From Apus apus (taxonomy: Eukaryota; Chordata; Aves; Apodiformes; Apodidae): DNA of 64,000 nucleotides. The notes beneath the pieces are model-generated. The model did not search any database and was not told the origin of the DNA. It saw only the letters and a list, made by a program, of their open reading frames with translations. Of the stretch, positions 1 through 10,560 are shown in pieces (within the stretch, counting starts at the first letter, position 1; each line of letters opens with the position of its first letter). The position numbers and the translations under genes were made by a program. The stretch spans positions 139,982,858 to 140,046,857 of the forward strand of contig NC_067282.1 in the NCBI RefSeq assembly GCF_020740795.1, read 5' to 3'.

Positions 1-654
1 TTTATCTTTCTCCATGCTGTTAAAGCAATCAGATAAAACAGAGAAGAGATGTCTAAACAGAAAACACATGACTGTGTCCTTTCAGACAATCTCCCACACC
101 AGCCCATGCACAGCTCAGTTGCCAAAATCTCTCCCTGCTCCTCCCTGGCCCCTACAAAGTTCACTCCAAAATCATTAAGGCTTGGCCAGCTGCTGATCAT
201 ACCTTGCTTTTCTCCAGAGGTGGTATCACTGCACTCCTCCCTCTAGATATCTTCTGGAAGCTCCTGGGCACCTCCCCGGTTGCACCCTGAAGCTGCTCCC
301 AGAAGCCTCTAACAAACATGTTGAAGGGTTCAGCACCGATTATACCTCTCACATAGGGAGAAGGGTCCATGGTAGTAGTACCAAGGAGGCCATCCTTGGC
401 TGGAACACAACTGGTCCAAATGTCACAAAAGCAGGATGTAGAGCGAGAATGACTCGTCTAGTTGTATCTTAACAGTATCCATATTTGTGGGCACAGTCTT
501 ATCTGAAGAAGAAAGTGCACAAATAGATATGAAGCACATTAGTTAAGGAAAGCAGCAAATTAAAACTTTGGCCTACTGGCTGTGGGTGGCTGATGAGGTG
601 AAAAGTTCACAGCCACAAAAGTTGATGGCAGCTTCACCTACTTAACCCCTCTCA
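1..654. other. Intergenic, no gene recognised
   Basis: This is ordinary AT/GC-mixed sequence upstream of the AKR1B gene. Only short open frames are present and none resembles a known protein or is flanked by convincing splice sites. No repeat family was recognised here. Confidence 0.6.
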
Positions 655-924
655 ATGGAAACATGGCTTTAAGCTGCAACAGGTTAAGTGTAGACTGGGC
701 ATTAGGAAATTTTTTTCACAGAAAGAGTGGCTTAGACACTGGAATAGGCTGCCCGTGGAGGTGGTTGAGTCACCATCCCTGGATGTGTTTAAGGGTCATT
801 TGGATGTGGTGTTGGTGGATATGGTTTAGGGGAGAACTTGGTAAAGTAGGGATGATGGTTGGAAATTGGTGATCCCAAGGGTCTTTTCCAACCTGAACAG
901 TTCTATGATTCTATGATTCTATGT
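655..924 (+). mobile_element. CR1 LINE 3'-end fragment
   Basis: The segment has the CR1 3' untranslated layout: a gly/trp-rich pseudo-frame reading like '[16 protein letters not shown]', then the 'gatcccaagggtcttttccaacc' style block, ending in tandem ATTCTATG units at about 900-924. These terminal octamer repeats mark the 3' end, so the element lies on the + strand. It is 5' truncated, with no reverse transcriptase left. Confidence 0.9.
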
Positions 925-1724
925 TTGTTGCAAGCATATCCATCTTCTGTTTTGAATGCCTGATATCAAGGCAGTTCTTAATTCCTTGTTTCTTCTCCTT
1001 CGTTTGTTTAACAGTCACATTATTCAGCAATTTTAATTTCCTCCCTTCATTGTGAACTGTATTTGATGCTCTTGGGAACATTAGCAAAGAGGGGGGATTT
1101 CTGTGGCTTTCCTCCCCAGTCCCACTTTTTTGAGGAGAGCTGACTATTGCTATAATTGGGCTAGTGACAGCGAGGAGATGGACAGGGGACCCTTAGAAGT
1201 CAATGAGCCCAATACAAGAATATTTGGCTGGACAAAACATTCCTTTTGCAAACTTTGACACCCTACTGATGCTGGCTGACATTTCAATTGAGCACAGGCA
1301 ACCTTTGCCTTCACATGGACTGCTGCAAGAGGGGAGCACGATGGGAGCCCACCCCTCTGCACAGACAGGAGACAGAATCTATGTGAAGGCAAGACCATGT
1401 TCCCTTTTAAAGAATTCCTCTGCAAACAGCGGGTGAGCCTAATATTCTGTAGGATGAAAGACAGAAATTTCAGTCCGTTTATCACGACTTAGGAGTAACT
1501 GAGAAAATCAGCCTCAACAGCCTGGACACCAATTGCCCCATGCAGCGATTCTCCTGGCACCAGCCAGGCTCTCTCCACTACAGAAAAACACGTGTAAAAG
1601 TACCAAGCTCATCACCAAGGGATTTGCTTTCGGTTTGTTCAGTGCAAAACCAAAATCCTCTTAACATCAGGCTTCTGTAGCCAACCAAAATCTCAAAATG
1701 ACGGGCATCTTGTGTCTCGTATCT
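925..1724. other. AKR1B upstream flank, no gene recognised
   Basis: Between the CR1 fragment and the CpG-rich promoter I see no gene. Overlapping open frames at 1150-1485 (-) and 1203-1436 (+) share the same DNA and match nothing I know. Distal regulatory elements could be here but none is recognisable by eye. Confidence 0.5.
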
Positions 1725-2455
1725 AACGTAAGCCGGGCTGAGGCGGGAGGGGAGTGGAGATGGGGTGGCGGGGGGGGGGACACGGGGATGACGGGCGTGG
1801 ACCGAGGCGGGGCTGCCCCACGCCTTAAAGGGCCGTCCCGCGGCTGTGGGCACAGCGAGAGGCTCGGAGGGACCGACACCTGTGTGCACCATGGCGAGCC
1901 CCTGCGTGGAGCTGAGCAACAAGATGAAGATTCCCTGCGTGGGACTGGGCACTTGGCAGGTAGCGGGGCGGGCAGGATGACCCTGGTTTGGCGGGCGCTG
2001 GCGAGATTAAAAGAAGCGGGGAGAGGGAATAAAATTTAAAAACCCCTAAACAATTAAAAACCCCAAACCCAGAAGAAGAACCGCGACCGAAAGCGGGTCT
2101 CCGGCGGGAAGGGAACCGCCAGCGAGCACCCCATCCCTGCGGGGGGGCGAGGGGGTCGGTCTCGCCGCCCGCCCTCAGGGCTGGACGCGATCGCGGCCGC
2201 TTGTGTAACCGGGCGGGCTGCCAGGAGCCAAGCGGGGCGGGGGGGAAGAGGGCGCGGGGAGCACCGAGCGGAGAGTAAAGGAGGAAATACGAATGATAAA
2301 ATAGGGGATGAAGAAGGTGGAGGGAGGCAAAATAAAGCAGAGGGGAAGCAACAGAGGAAATCGAGAAAAGAGACAACAAATAGGTCCGTCCCGGCGCCGC
2401 CACAACTGGCTCCGTGGGGGGGGGGGGGGGCGGAAACGGCCAGACTGCCTGGGCA
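1725..2455 (+). promoter_or_regulatory. CpG-island promoter of the AKR1B gene
   Basis: GC and CpG content rise sharply here compared with the flanks and cover exon 1 and the start of intron 1. Visible elements are an Sp1-type GC box (GAGGCGGGGC, 1804-1813), a KLF-like GGGCGTGG just upstream, and a weak TATA-like CCTTAAAG at 1823-1830. Together they suggest transcription starts around 1850-1870, some 20-40 nt before the ATG. The island and GC box are seen directly; the start site is inferred. A perfect antioxidant-response element was not found, although related mammalian AKR1B genes are often NRF2 or AP-1 responsive. Confidence 0.6.
1891..1959 (+). CDS. AKR1B10: AKR1B exon 1 (coding part)
   Basis: It encodes residues 1-23, beginning [11 protein letters not shown] and ending GLGTWQ, the first barrel strand. 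Trp22 corresponds to pocket Trp20 of human aldose reductase. The donor is CAG/gtagcg. Longer open frames over the same DNA are in other phases and are shadows. Confidence 0.94.
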
Positions 2456-5400
2456 ACGCTTAAAGCAAATAAGGGGAAATGATGCCGGGCACTGTGCTGC
2501 TGGAAATGGCAGATTCCAGATGTCTCACAGAAACCAACTCCTTTCTATTCTGTTCCCTTTCCCCACAAAAATGCTGTTGGTTCAGGAAGTTGGAACTGGT
2601 TAAATGCAGGTGACAAGGAAACTCCAGCAGCAGTGGAAAAGGGAGACTTTGCGGAGCTATCGCAGCAGCAGCGAGCACTGGTGGAAGGCCATGGAAGAGC
2701 TCATGGTTTGGTTGTGTTTGCTTTCAGGCTCCACCAGGAAAGGTAGAAGAAGTGGTGAAGTATGCCATTGGTGCAGGCTACCGTCACTTCGACTGTGCCT
2801 ATTTCTACCAGAATGAAAATGAGATTGGGAATGCAGTCAAGCAGAAGATCAAGGAGGGGGCCGTGAAACGGGAAGACCTCTTCATTGTCACAAAGGTACA
2901 AGGATGCAGGATGATTGTGGCATTTAGAATCATAGAATGGCTAGAGTTGGAAGGGACCTTACAGATCATCTAGTTCCGACCCCCCTTGCATGGGCAGGGA
3001 CACCTCCTGCTAGATCAGGTTGCTCAAGGCTCCATCCAGCCTGGCCTTGAAGACCTCCAGGGAGGGGGCTTTTCTCAAAGTGAAATCCTTGCTACATCTG
3101 TAAAGGAACCTATGAGCTTATTCCCTTTCTAACAATATTCATTTCATGGTTGTCTTGTGTGCTATGAGTTCCATCCTTTATTTGCAGTTTGGGCTGAGCT
3201 TTACTTAAGGAACCATTGACAGCTTTGGAAAGATAGCATGGTTGTTGCTGATCTAATAATTTCCTTACATCTATTAAGTCACTTAATTATACTGAAGGTT
3301 CATTTGCTTCCACCCTAGAAAGATCAGGAAAAAAAAGATATGTCTGAATACAGAGGTGCTGTGCTACTTACTAATTTGCAAGACATTCAAAAATGCTGCC
3401 ATTTACAAAATGTAAGGCTGAAAGGGAATAGAAATTAAAGTATGAGACTTCAGTCTGAAGTATTTTCTGTGTACTCATCAAATCCACTTGTCTCAGCAAA
3501 ACTCTTTACCAAAAAGTGAACACTTTAACTAAAAAACTTGAGTTCAGGTTTTCACCAACAAAACCAGAAAACATGCAGCATAACTAACCTTTTCCCTATA
3601 CTCTCAGGTTTTTTTTTAAGCACAGGTTTTTTCTTGAATAGTACTTGCAAGTTCTTCTATTTAAATTATTTGAATTTTCATTTAAAAAGTGAAGTAAAAC
3701 TGACAAAAGTTCCCCCTGTGGCTATTTAAAAGGGACAGAAGAGTAGCTATGAGCTGCTCAAGACTAAAAATTTACACTGAAAAAAAAAATTCCAACACTA
3801 GCAGCTTTGCTCTGTTAGATATACCTGGCAGAGTGCTATGTTTAGTTCTGAGAATCTCTGTTCATGAGTAGGAGTACTGATTGTCCACCTTCTCTACTGA
3901 CTCCCTTACTTGTGGCATGTTTGTCCTACCTTACTACTAAAATACTGGCATCCATTGGCTTGGTATCCATTCTGTGTGCACTGGGTAGGGGGGAGGGAGT
4001 TTTCCTCCCAGACAACCAAGGGAGAAGCTTCTGTCCCCTGGTCTGGACTGTGGAAGCTGTAGAGTAATGATTGGGCTTGGTTTCTTCCCGCAGTTGTGGA
4101 ACACATTTCACGAGAAGTCCCTGGTTAAGGTAGCGTGCAAGAAGAGCCTTGATGCACTGCAACTGGACTACCTTGACCTCTACCTGATGCACTTCCCTAT
4201 GGGATTCAAGGTAGTCCTGCTCCACATATTCTTCTTACCTAGCAAGAAAGATTCACTCATCTGTGCTATGACTATCTTCACTAGGCAGCTGGGGTATGCT
4301 CTGGTTCATTTGGCACTTCCCTGAACCCAGTGGTAGCAAGCATTGTTTTAGCACATGGGTTTGGCTTTCTTGTTGAACCAAGACAATCATAGGTACGACC
4401 ACTGCTAATGCACCCCCTAGTTTTTCAGGGAAACTAGGACCAAGAGATGATGGCACTGTTTGGGATTGTGGCCTTCTGCTGGGCTAGACCAGTGTAAACA
4501 TCTCAGGTTTTGGAGATGTTGGCTTGATCTGGAGTAACCAGCAATGAAAAATGAAGCACGGTACAGAATGAACATGCTTTTTTTTTTTTTTCCCCAGTCT
4601 ACACTTGTGTAAAATAAATTAAAACTCTAGGAAAAAAAAATGTAGGGTGGTGTCTGTTCTCTTCATGCTCCATCTCCCTAAGTTACATAATTGCTATTAA
4701 TCCCCACTCCCTGTATGCTGGAATTGATTTGTAGAAAAATGGCCCTCATCCAAAAGAGGGTAATGATGAACATGCATAATGTTTAGTTATGTGTTATGTT
4801 TAAATAACCTGATAACTAGCTGCCTATAATTTGAGTCTGAAGTGCTAGAAAACACTTAGAAATTAAACTTAAAAAAATCTATATATTATCTGCCTTGAAA
4901 AAACAGGCTGGTGAAGAACTGCATCCTCTGGATGACAAGGGTATGAGTATCCCCAGTGACACCAATTTTCTGGACACATGGGAGGTAAGTTAATGTTTGC
5001 TTTTTAAAGCAGATGTCAGCATTAAAGATGGAGCAGAGATGTGCACATACCATGAAATTAAGGGATAATTAACCTCTTTGGTTTCAGAGGATAAGTCACA
5101 CAAAACTGCAGTTTATTATGAGGATGAGAACAGCTGCTGCTACCCCTTGTTTTGAGGAACAAGAGAAGGATGTCTTCCATAAGACTAAAGAGTAGGAAAA
5201 CTGTTAGCACTATAGGTGCTGTCACTCAAGCAATATTTGAATAGGCACACTGGTAGAACTGGAACGTAGATTAATCTGGGTGTGGCTGTTAGTTTTCTGG
5301 GTGTTTCATGTAGGTAGGGAATTCCCATGCTTTTCAGTGTTGGGCATCAGAATCTTAGGCTGTCCTTCAATCCTCCTTTTCTTGTGGACTGAGAGGATTC

Positions 5401-8400
5401 AGGGTCTGCTCCTCTGCTATATGCAACTCTGTGATGTTGGAACTCTGGGAATCAACAGTTTTCTCTATAAAAATAGATTACGGTTGCAAGAAAGTATTTT
5501 GAGGTAACTGAATCTAAGCTAACATCTTACTTGCTGTGTTCTGCCAATTCCTAGGTAGTGTACTGGCATAGGAGGAGGAAAGGGGGGGGGGTCTCCCTTG
5601 CTTTTTTTACTCCAATATAATGACCCACAAAGAAGCCAAGGCAAATTACTTTGCTTCCTATTACAGAAGGATTATCGTACATAAAGCATCCAGGTGCAAA
5701 GGTTAGGTTTTTTCTAAAATTTAAGATAGTATTAGTTAATCTAGGGTGGGTTGTTTGTTGGTTTGTCACTAGCTTTAGGCAAATAAAATAGTGTAGTTGA
5801 CAGTAATACCACCTCATAAATACATGTTGGTTGTCCTCACTAATTAGGCCATGGAAGAGCTGGTGGACTGTGGTCTGGTAAAAGCTATTGGTGTATCCAA
5901 CTTTAACCATGAGCAGATTGAAAGAATCTTGAACAAGCCAGGACTAAAATACAAGCCAGTAATGAACCAGGTAAGATTCTTATTTCCACTGATGTTGACT
6001 AACCTTAGAATATTTCTGGTTGTCTGCAGGTCCCTTCAAGTCAGTATTGCCTGCAATATGCAAGGCTTTGTTATGGTGTCAGTATGGATGGGTTTTAGCC
6101 TACAGGGATCTCAACAGAAAGCTTCTTTGTAAACTTGTATGTATATAACACAGTGGAGATTTGAGAGCAATACCATACAAAACAATATGGATTATTCATA
6201 TCACAGTAATATGAAACAGATGAGATTATTTCATTTTTAGACAGTGAAAAAAGGTGAAAATATCCACTATCTTGCATAAAACCTTGCAAGTTTTTTATAC
6301 ATGTCCTCTTTAACACTCCCAGTGTCACAGCCCAAGTTGCCACAGGTCGATTTCTACCAGCCCTGGGATAACTGGCAGAATTCCCACTGCGAGCTACTGT
6401 ACAGGCATAGGAATGTACAGGAATGTTCTAACTCACTCACTGGACTTTATTTATCTTTCAACATTAAATAAACCATTTCACTAAACTTCATTATAAAAAG
6501 GAGGTTTGAAGTATACAATTACATACAAATTTCTTACCATGTACCTCATGAATTAAATCAGAGGCCAGCAGGGGCATCAGGACCTTCTGACTTCCTTTCA
6601 TATGCAACTTTTTTGCACTCAGCTGAGGGTTATCAATGCCCATCTCTGCTGGTTTGGAAGTATCCAGGGAAATCCTCAAAGTGGGTCTCATGCAGGCATG
6701 GTGCTGCCTGTGCTGCTGTGCCAGTCTTAGGGCTAGGGTGTGCACTGGCCAGGCTTAGCACAAGGGGACTCTGGACTTGGAATTATTTTATTGAAGGTTA
6801 TAAAGTTCTGGTAGAGATCATGTTAAAAGCCACACCAACTTGAACACTTTAAGTAACTTTGGGCTTTGACTCTAGTTTGCTTCTCCATCGGTGTGTCTGT
6901 GCCACATGCTGTAGTTACAGTAGTTGCCTAGTCTAGATCAGGTCTAAATAAACTACTTTACATAGATTTCATGTCACCATGCCTGGTAGCAAAGCTAAGT
7001 GTTTAGAAGTGGCTGAGTATGTGCATGGTGCCATGTTACGCAGTGCAGACTTAGCCCAGTCGTCACACCTTCATGGCTTGTGGCAAGTTGAGCAGCATCC
7101 CCATGCAGGCTCCTTGTTTCCTGTTAAAGAACACCTTGTCTGAATGGCTGGTTGCAACATAAGCAGAGCTAACCTAAGGAATCTCATCTCCCCAGGCTTC
7201 TTCAAGAGTCAGGGACACTCCCTGAGAAAAAGTTGGGTGACTAAGGGCAGAAAATAACTGTCAGGTATTTTGAGCTGCCCCTCTGAAGATGCAGTCCTGC
7301 TCTGCAGAATCCAGGAAGGCTTGTATCTCAGATTGTCAATACAGATAGCACTTTCACTCTTCTCATCTATTTCTAACTATGTAATATGAAGCATGAGTAA
7401 ACCTTATTCTCTGTTCCAGGCCTCCAGATATTGCTGTGACATTTTAATATATATTTATTTATTTTTTTAAGACAGATTATAGTCATTATCCAGATCACCG
7501 TAATTATATTGGGAGTCTTTTTTTCACATTTGCTGTGACCCAAGAGAAGTTGTTAGTTATGTTCTGGAGCTCAGTGCAGTCAGTCTCTGTGTCACCCACC
7601 ATGTTTCTATGCTTGCAGGTTGAATGCCATCCATACCTCACCCAGGAAAAGTTGATCAACTACTGTAAGTCCAAAGGGATTGCTGTGACTGCATATAGCC
7701 CCCTTGGCTCTCCTAACCGCCCATGGTAAGATTGCTTTGCAGCCTTTGTCTGTACAAAACAATGAATTTGCAACTTGGATCTTTGAGGCAAATGATGTTA
7801 ATAATGCAGGTATAATTAGAAAAGTGCTGTTGCTTTGTTGCAGATTATTTCATAGAAAATGTCAGGCTTCCTGCATGGAAGGTAATCCCTTTCTACCATC
7901 AGTATCTTGGCTTTTGTTTTCAATAGGGCCAAGCCAGGAGACCCTACACTGATGGACGATCCCAAGATAAAAGAGATTGCAGCCAGACACCATAAAACCC
8001 CTGCCCAGGTAAGTGGGGTTGTCAGGGCAAACTATTCCTTCTCCTGAGATATTTTTACAAGCTGGTGGCCAGTCTTAGTAGATGGTGCACTCTGTAAAGA
8101 GACATTATCATGGGGTTGAACTACACTTGACTGTTCATATTGCCCAAGTTCTTACCAGTATTTATACAAATTATCAGATCTTTTGTAAGAGATCTTGAGC
8201 ACTGAGCTTTGTGGTGGCTGATCAGCAGTAGTATGTGCTTATCTTGGGTGTCCTTCCTAGGGAGATTTCTTCTGCTTCCAGAGAAAACTGCTTGCTCCCT
8301 GAGGACCTCTTTCCTCTGAGATTTACTTACAAATTGATCCAACTTGTTATTCCTTTCTCCAGCTAAGTTAGCCAAGTTACTCTTCAGACAAGCCCTGTAG

Positions 8401-10095
8401 TTTGCAGAGCTGTGTCATTGCTCCATTTGCTCCCTGTTTACAAAGAATTATTCAAGATGAACATTTTTCTGTATTAGTTGCTAGTCACACAAATGAGTTC
8501 TTGCACAGAGTGTGCAGTAAGTGCACTTCAAACAAATCCACACGCTCACAGGCAATCAACCATAGTCATATTCTAAGACAGGCACAACAGAACCAAAAAT
8601 TACATGCAACAGTTCCCTTTTGAGGGGTGGAAACTTAAAATCTGTGTTTTTCCTTCCAAGGAAAAGCTTAGGCTAGGTGAGGTACTTACCTGTGAGCTCA
8701 AAATAATCTGCACTATTATGCTTGTTTGGTCTGAACACCCATAAAACACAAGCCAGAAGCAGTGTCATTTTTCTCCCCACCTCCTACCACAAATAAAAAC
8801 AAAACAAATCCTGGAGAAGCCAGGATGTAGAAACAACATAGGCCAGGTGCAATTACAGTTTGCCCATAGATTACAAGCAAATGCTGGCATATCAAGCTTC
8901 TGTATGCAAACTGAACTGAATCTGAACCAAATCTTCCCAAGAGTGATTATGGTTGTAGAAAGAGAAATTGGTTTGTGAATGAAAAAAAAACAAAACACAA
9001 AATGCATTTGAACAGATTTCTTGGCCCCTGTGTTCATGCTCATCCTCACCCTTTCCTAGGTTCTGATCCGGTTTCTCGTCCAAAGAGATGTGATTGTCAT
9101 TCCCAAGTCTGACAAACCACAGCGGGTTGAGGAGAACATCAAGGTAAAATTTCCACTGGGACAACTGACACCTTTTTACACAGGATAGTCACCCACACCC
9201 GTGTCTCCTTGTTTCCAAGCAACACCTAAGACACATTGGGAGGGGAGTGCAGAAATGTAAAGATTTGGGCTCAGCACTACCTAACCATCTGCAGCTGTTC
9301 TCTGGCGAAAAGCATTTTGTTCTTGCCAGGAGAGAAACGTGTTACACCAGGAAGCTTAGTGATATTTAGTGAGCCATTCTTCAGGGTGTAAAGGAACAAA
9401 CTGTAAACACCAGATCCATTATGGTTTATGTCTTACTTTGAGGCTGTGGTTTCCCTTGGCAGAGAGGTTCAGTTGGACATTTGCTTATAAGGCATCTTAG
9501 ATATTATCTCTGTGTTATGTTCAATTTGTGCTGCTACATATTGGACTGATGTCTCCTGTAAGAGCCACCAGCAAGAATTCTTAGATGACTCTTTTTTTTT
9601 TTCTTTTTTTTTCTTCCCTGCTAGGTATTTGACTTTGAACTGTCTAAAAAGGAGATGGATGTCATCCTCAGCTTCAACAGGAACTGGAGGGCAGTTCCAG
9701 TGCTCCAGTATGTTTCTTGTTATCCTTATTATCCACTAGGTCTATCTCTAGCTGTATTTTCATCCTCTGTATCTTGAAAACATTCATAACAAAAACCAGG
9801 GAGAGCTCATATCATAAACCCTAGACCCCAGGTAATGAGACATGTCCTGGAACTGATGTCAGGAGGGACATTCATTCAGGGCACTCTCTTCAGCATCTTG
9901 GTGTAGCATGTGCTTGTTCACAAGCCTGTCTTCAAATTAATGACCTCAGCAAAACTTGAGTATGTTGGCAATGGGGGAGGGAGACTGCAGTAAAGTATGC
10001 TGCTGAAGATACTTTCTACAATACTTCAATAACCAGTTATTTCTCTTTTCAGAGCTGTCAATCACAAGGACTATCCATTCAAAGCGGAGTATTAA
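1891..10095 (+). CDS. AKR1B10: AKR1B-family aldo-keto reductase, complete ten-exon gene
   Basis: The spliced product is 317 aa, the usual AKR1B length (about 316). It is a cytosolic monomeric (beta/alpha)8-barrel enzyme that reduces aldehydes and ketones with NADPH (polyol pathway, retinal, lipid-derived aldehydes). Seen directly: the Asp45/Tyr50/Lys79/His112 tetrad, the family signature GVSNF at 159-163, the cofactor-binding IPKS at 262-265, and the C-terminal specificity loop ending DYPFKAEY. The ATG at 1891 is in strong Kozak context (A at -3, G at +4). Segments are 1891-1959, 2728-2895, 4094-4210, 4907-4984, 5848-5970, 7619-7725, 7927-8008, 9060-9143, 9625-9707 and 10053-10095, all GT-AG and adding to 954 nt. 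The C-terminus is closer to AKR1B10 than AKR1B1, but avian AKR1B paralogues do not map one to one on human ones, so the symbol is provisional. Convergent with CALD1. Confidence 0.95.
2728..2895 (+). CDS. AKR1B10: AKR1B exon 2
   Basis: It encodes residues 24-79 (56 codons), with [14 protein letters not shown] carrying catalytic Asp45 and Tyr50 and ending IVTK with catalytic Lys79. The acceptor is tttcag and the donor AAG/gtacaa. Phe49 replaces the Val47 of human aldose reductase beside the catalytic Tyr. Confidence 0.96.
2925..3075 (-). mobile_element. CR1 LINE fragment in AKR1B intron 2
   Basis: The segment opens with the reverse complement of the CR1 terminus (aatcatagaat) followed by gttggaagggacc and the 'ctccatccagcctggccttgaagacctccaggg' type block, so the element runs on the - strand. 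It starts only about 30 nt after the exon 2 donor. It is a short 5'-truncated copy. Confidence 0.92.
3076..4093 (+). other. AKR1B intron 2, remainder
   Basis: AT-rich intronic sequence with no recognisable gene or repeat, ending in the tttcttcccgcag acceptor of exon 3. Confidence 0.7.
4094..4210 (+). CDS. AKR1B10: AKR1B exon 3
   Basis: It encodes residues 80-118 (39 codons), from LWNTFHEK to LMHFPMGFK. His112 is the catalytic histidine. The next residue is Phe113, where human aldose reductase and AKR1B10 have Trp111/Trp112, so a key pocket residue is changed. The donor is AAG/gtagtc. Confidence 0.96.
4211..4906 (+). other. AKR1B intron 3
   Basis: AT-rich intron with a run of about 14 T near 4578-4591 and no recognised gene or mobile element. 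Confidence 0.7.
4907..4984 (+). CDS. AKR1B10: AKR1B exon 4
   Basis: It encodes residues 119-144 (26 codons), from [12 protein letters not shown] to NFLDTWE. This is loop A of the barrel plus the start of the next helix; in the family this loop shapes the substrate opening. The donor is GAG/gtaagt. Confidence 0.95.
4985..5847 (+). other. AKR1B intron 4
   Basis: Intronic sequence with a G10 run near 5582-5591. No exon or repeat family recognised. It ends with ctaattag, a weak-looking but phase-correct acceptor. Confidence 0.65.
5848..5970 (+). CDS. AKR1B10: AKR1B exon 5
   Basis: It encodes residues 145-185 (41 codons), starting [15 protein letters not shown]. It contains the aldo-keto reductase signature [11 protein letters not shown] and ends KYKPVMNQ. 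Asn162 lies in the nicotinamide-binding region. The donor is CAG/gtaaga. Confidence 0.97.
5971..7618 (+). other. AKR1B intron 5
   Basis: The longest AKR1B intron (1648 nt). Several short open frames occur on both strands but none is conserved in appearance. No mobile element recognised. Confidence 0.65.
7619..7725 (+). CDS. AKR1B10: AKR1B exon 6
   Basis: It encodes residues 186-220 plus two bases of Trp221. It contains [12 protein letters not shown] and the AYSPLGSP cofactor-loop motif. The donor ccatg/gtaaga splits the Trp codon TG|G, the phase expected for AKR1B genes. Trp221 corresponds to pocket Trp219 of aldose reductase. Confidence 0.96.
7927..8008 (+). CDS. AKR1B10: AKR1B exon 7
   Basis: The first base completes Trp221. 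The remaining 27 codons give [20 protein letters not shown] through PAQ (residues 222-248), the NADPH safety-belt loop and following helix. The acceptor is caatag and the donor CAG/gtaagt. Intron 6 is only 201 nt. Confidence 0.95.
8009..9059 (+). other. AKR1B intron 7
   Basis: Intron of 1051 nt with overlapping short open frames on the - strand (8716-9164) that are not supported as coding. No repeat recognised. Confidence 0.65.
9060..9143 (+). CDS. AKR1B10: AKR1B exon 8
   Basis: It encodes residues 249-276 (28 codons), [17 protein letters not shown] then [15 protein letters not shown] at 262-265 binds the adenosine 2'-phosphate of NADPH and implies NADPH preference. Confidence 0.97.
9144..9624 (+). 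other. AKR1B intron 8
   Basis: Intron of 481 nt ending in a long pyrimidine tract (T-rich, about 9592-9619) before the ctag acceptor. Nothing else recognised. Confidence 0.75.
9625..9707 (+). CDS. AKR1B10: AKR1B exon 9
   Basis: It encodes residues 277-303 plus two bases of Gln304. It reads [20 protein letters not shown] then WRAVPVL. Val300 occupies the position of redox-sensitive Cys298 in human aldose reductase. The donor is CCA/gtatgt. Confidence 0.95.
9708..10052 (+). other. AKR1B intron 9
   Basis: Last intron, 345 nt, ending ttctcttttcag. No repeat or alternative exon recognised. Confidence 0.75.
10053..10095 (+). CDS. AKR1B10: AKR1B exon 10 (coding part)
   Basis: The first base completes Gln304. 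It then encodes [13 protein letters not shown] and a TAA stop at 10093-10095. This is the C-terminal specificity loop; Tyr311 aligns with Tyr309 of human aldose reductase. Confidence 0.95.
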
Positions 10096-10560
10096 TGCCC
10101 GTGGTTTCCGAGAGACCTCTGTTTAACTCCTTCCAGAGTAGAGGATGTATGCAGCTTAGTACTGATGACTTCTTCTGCGCTTGACAATCATTAGCAGCAG
10201 TTACTTGGCCTTCTTTTTCAGCAGACCACTAGCTGGTATAAAAATGCATCAGTAGGGATGGGTCTTTTGTTATGATGGTAAAAAGAAATCTGGTTTTGAT
10301 TAGCAGTCAAAAGACAATGTCTTTTCATTTCCTTTTTTCCTTGTCTTCCTTAATTAGAGACATGTTCAACAAAAAAACTTTGGTTACTTACTAAGTTTTT
10401 TTTGTATGTTCTTTCCAGTGCAGTCAGTGCTACTGGCTCATGACTTGCTCTCAAGGAATGCTGTCTTTAATTACTTTGCTTTTTTACATAGCTGTGATTT
10501 TTATCATATGACTCCCTAATGCTTTATTTTATATGAATAAAGTTTGAATAACAACAAAAC
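10096..10560 (+). other. AKR1B10: AKR1B 3' UTR
   Basis: Non-coding sequence after the TAA. It contains a canonical AATAAA at 10536-10541 followed by an A-rich and T-rich stretch, so cleavage is expected at about 10555-10565. The exact site is inferred. Confidence 0.75.
10536..10541 (+). terminator. AKR1B polyadenylation signal AATAAA
   Basis: Canonical hexamer 440 nt after the stop codon, in the sense of the AKR1B gene and the only canonical one I noticed in this 3' UTR. Confidence 0.8.

Noticed and set aside
1578-2403. Long open frames on both strands across the AKR1B promoter (up to 192 codons)
   Set aside because: They are GC-rich shadows of the CpG island and are out of phase with exon 1.
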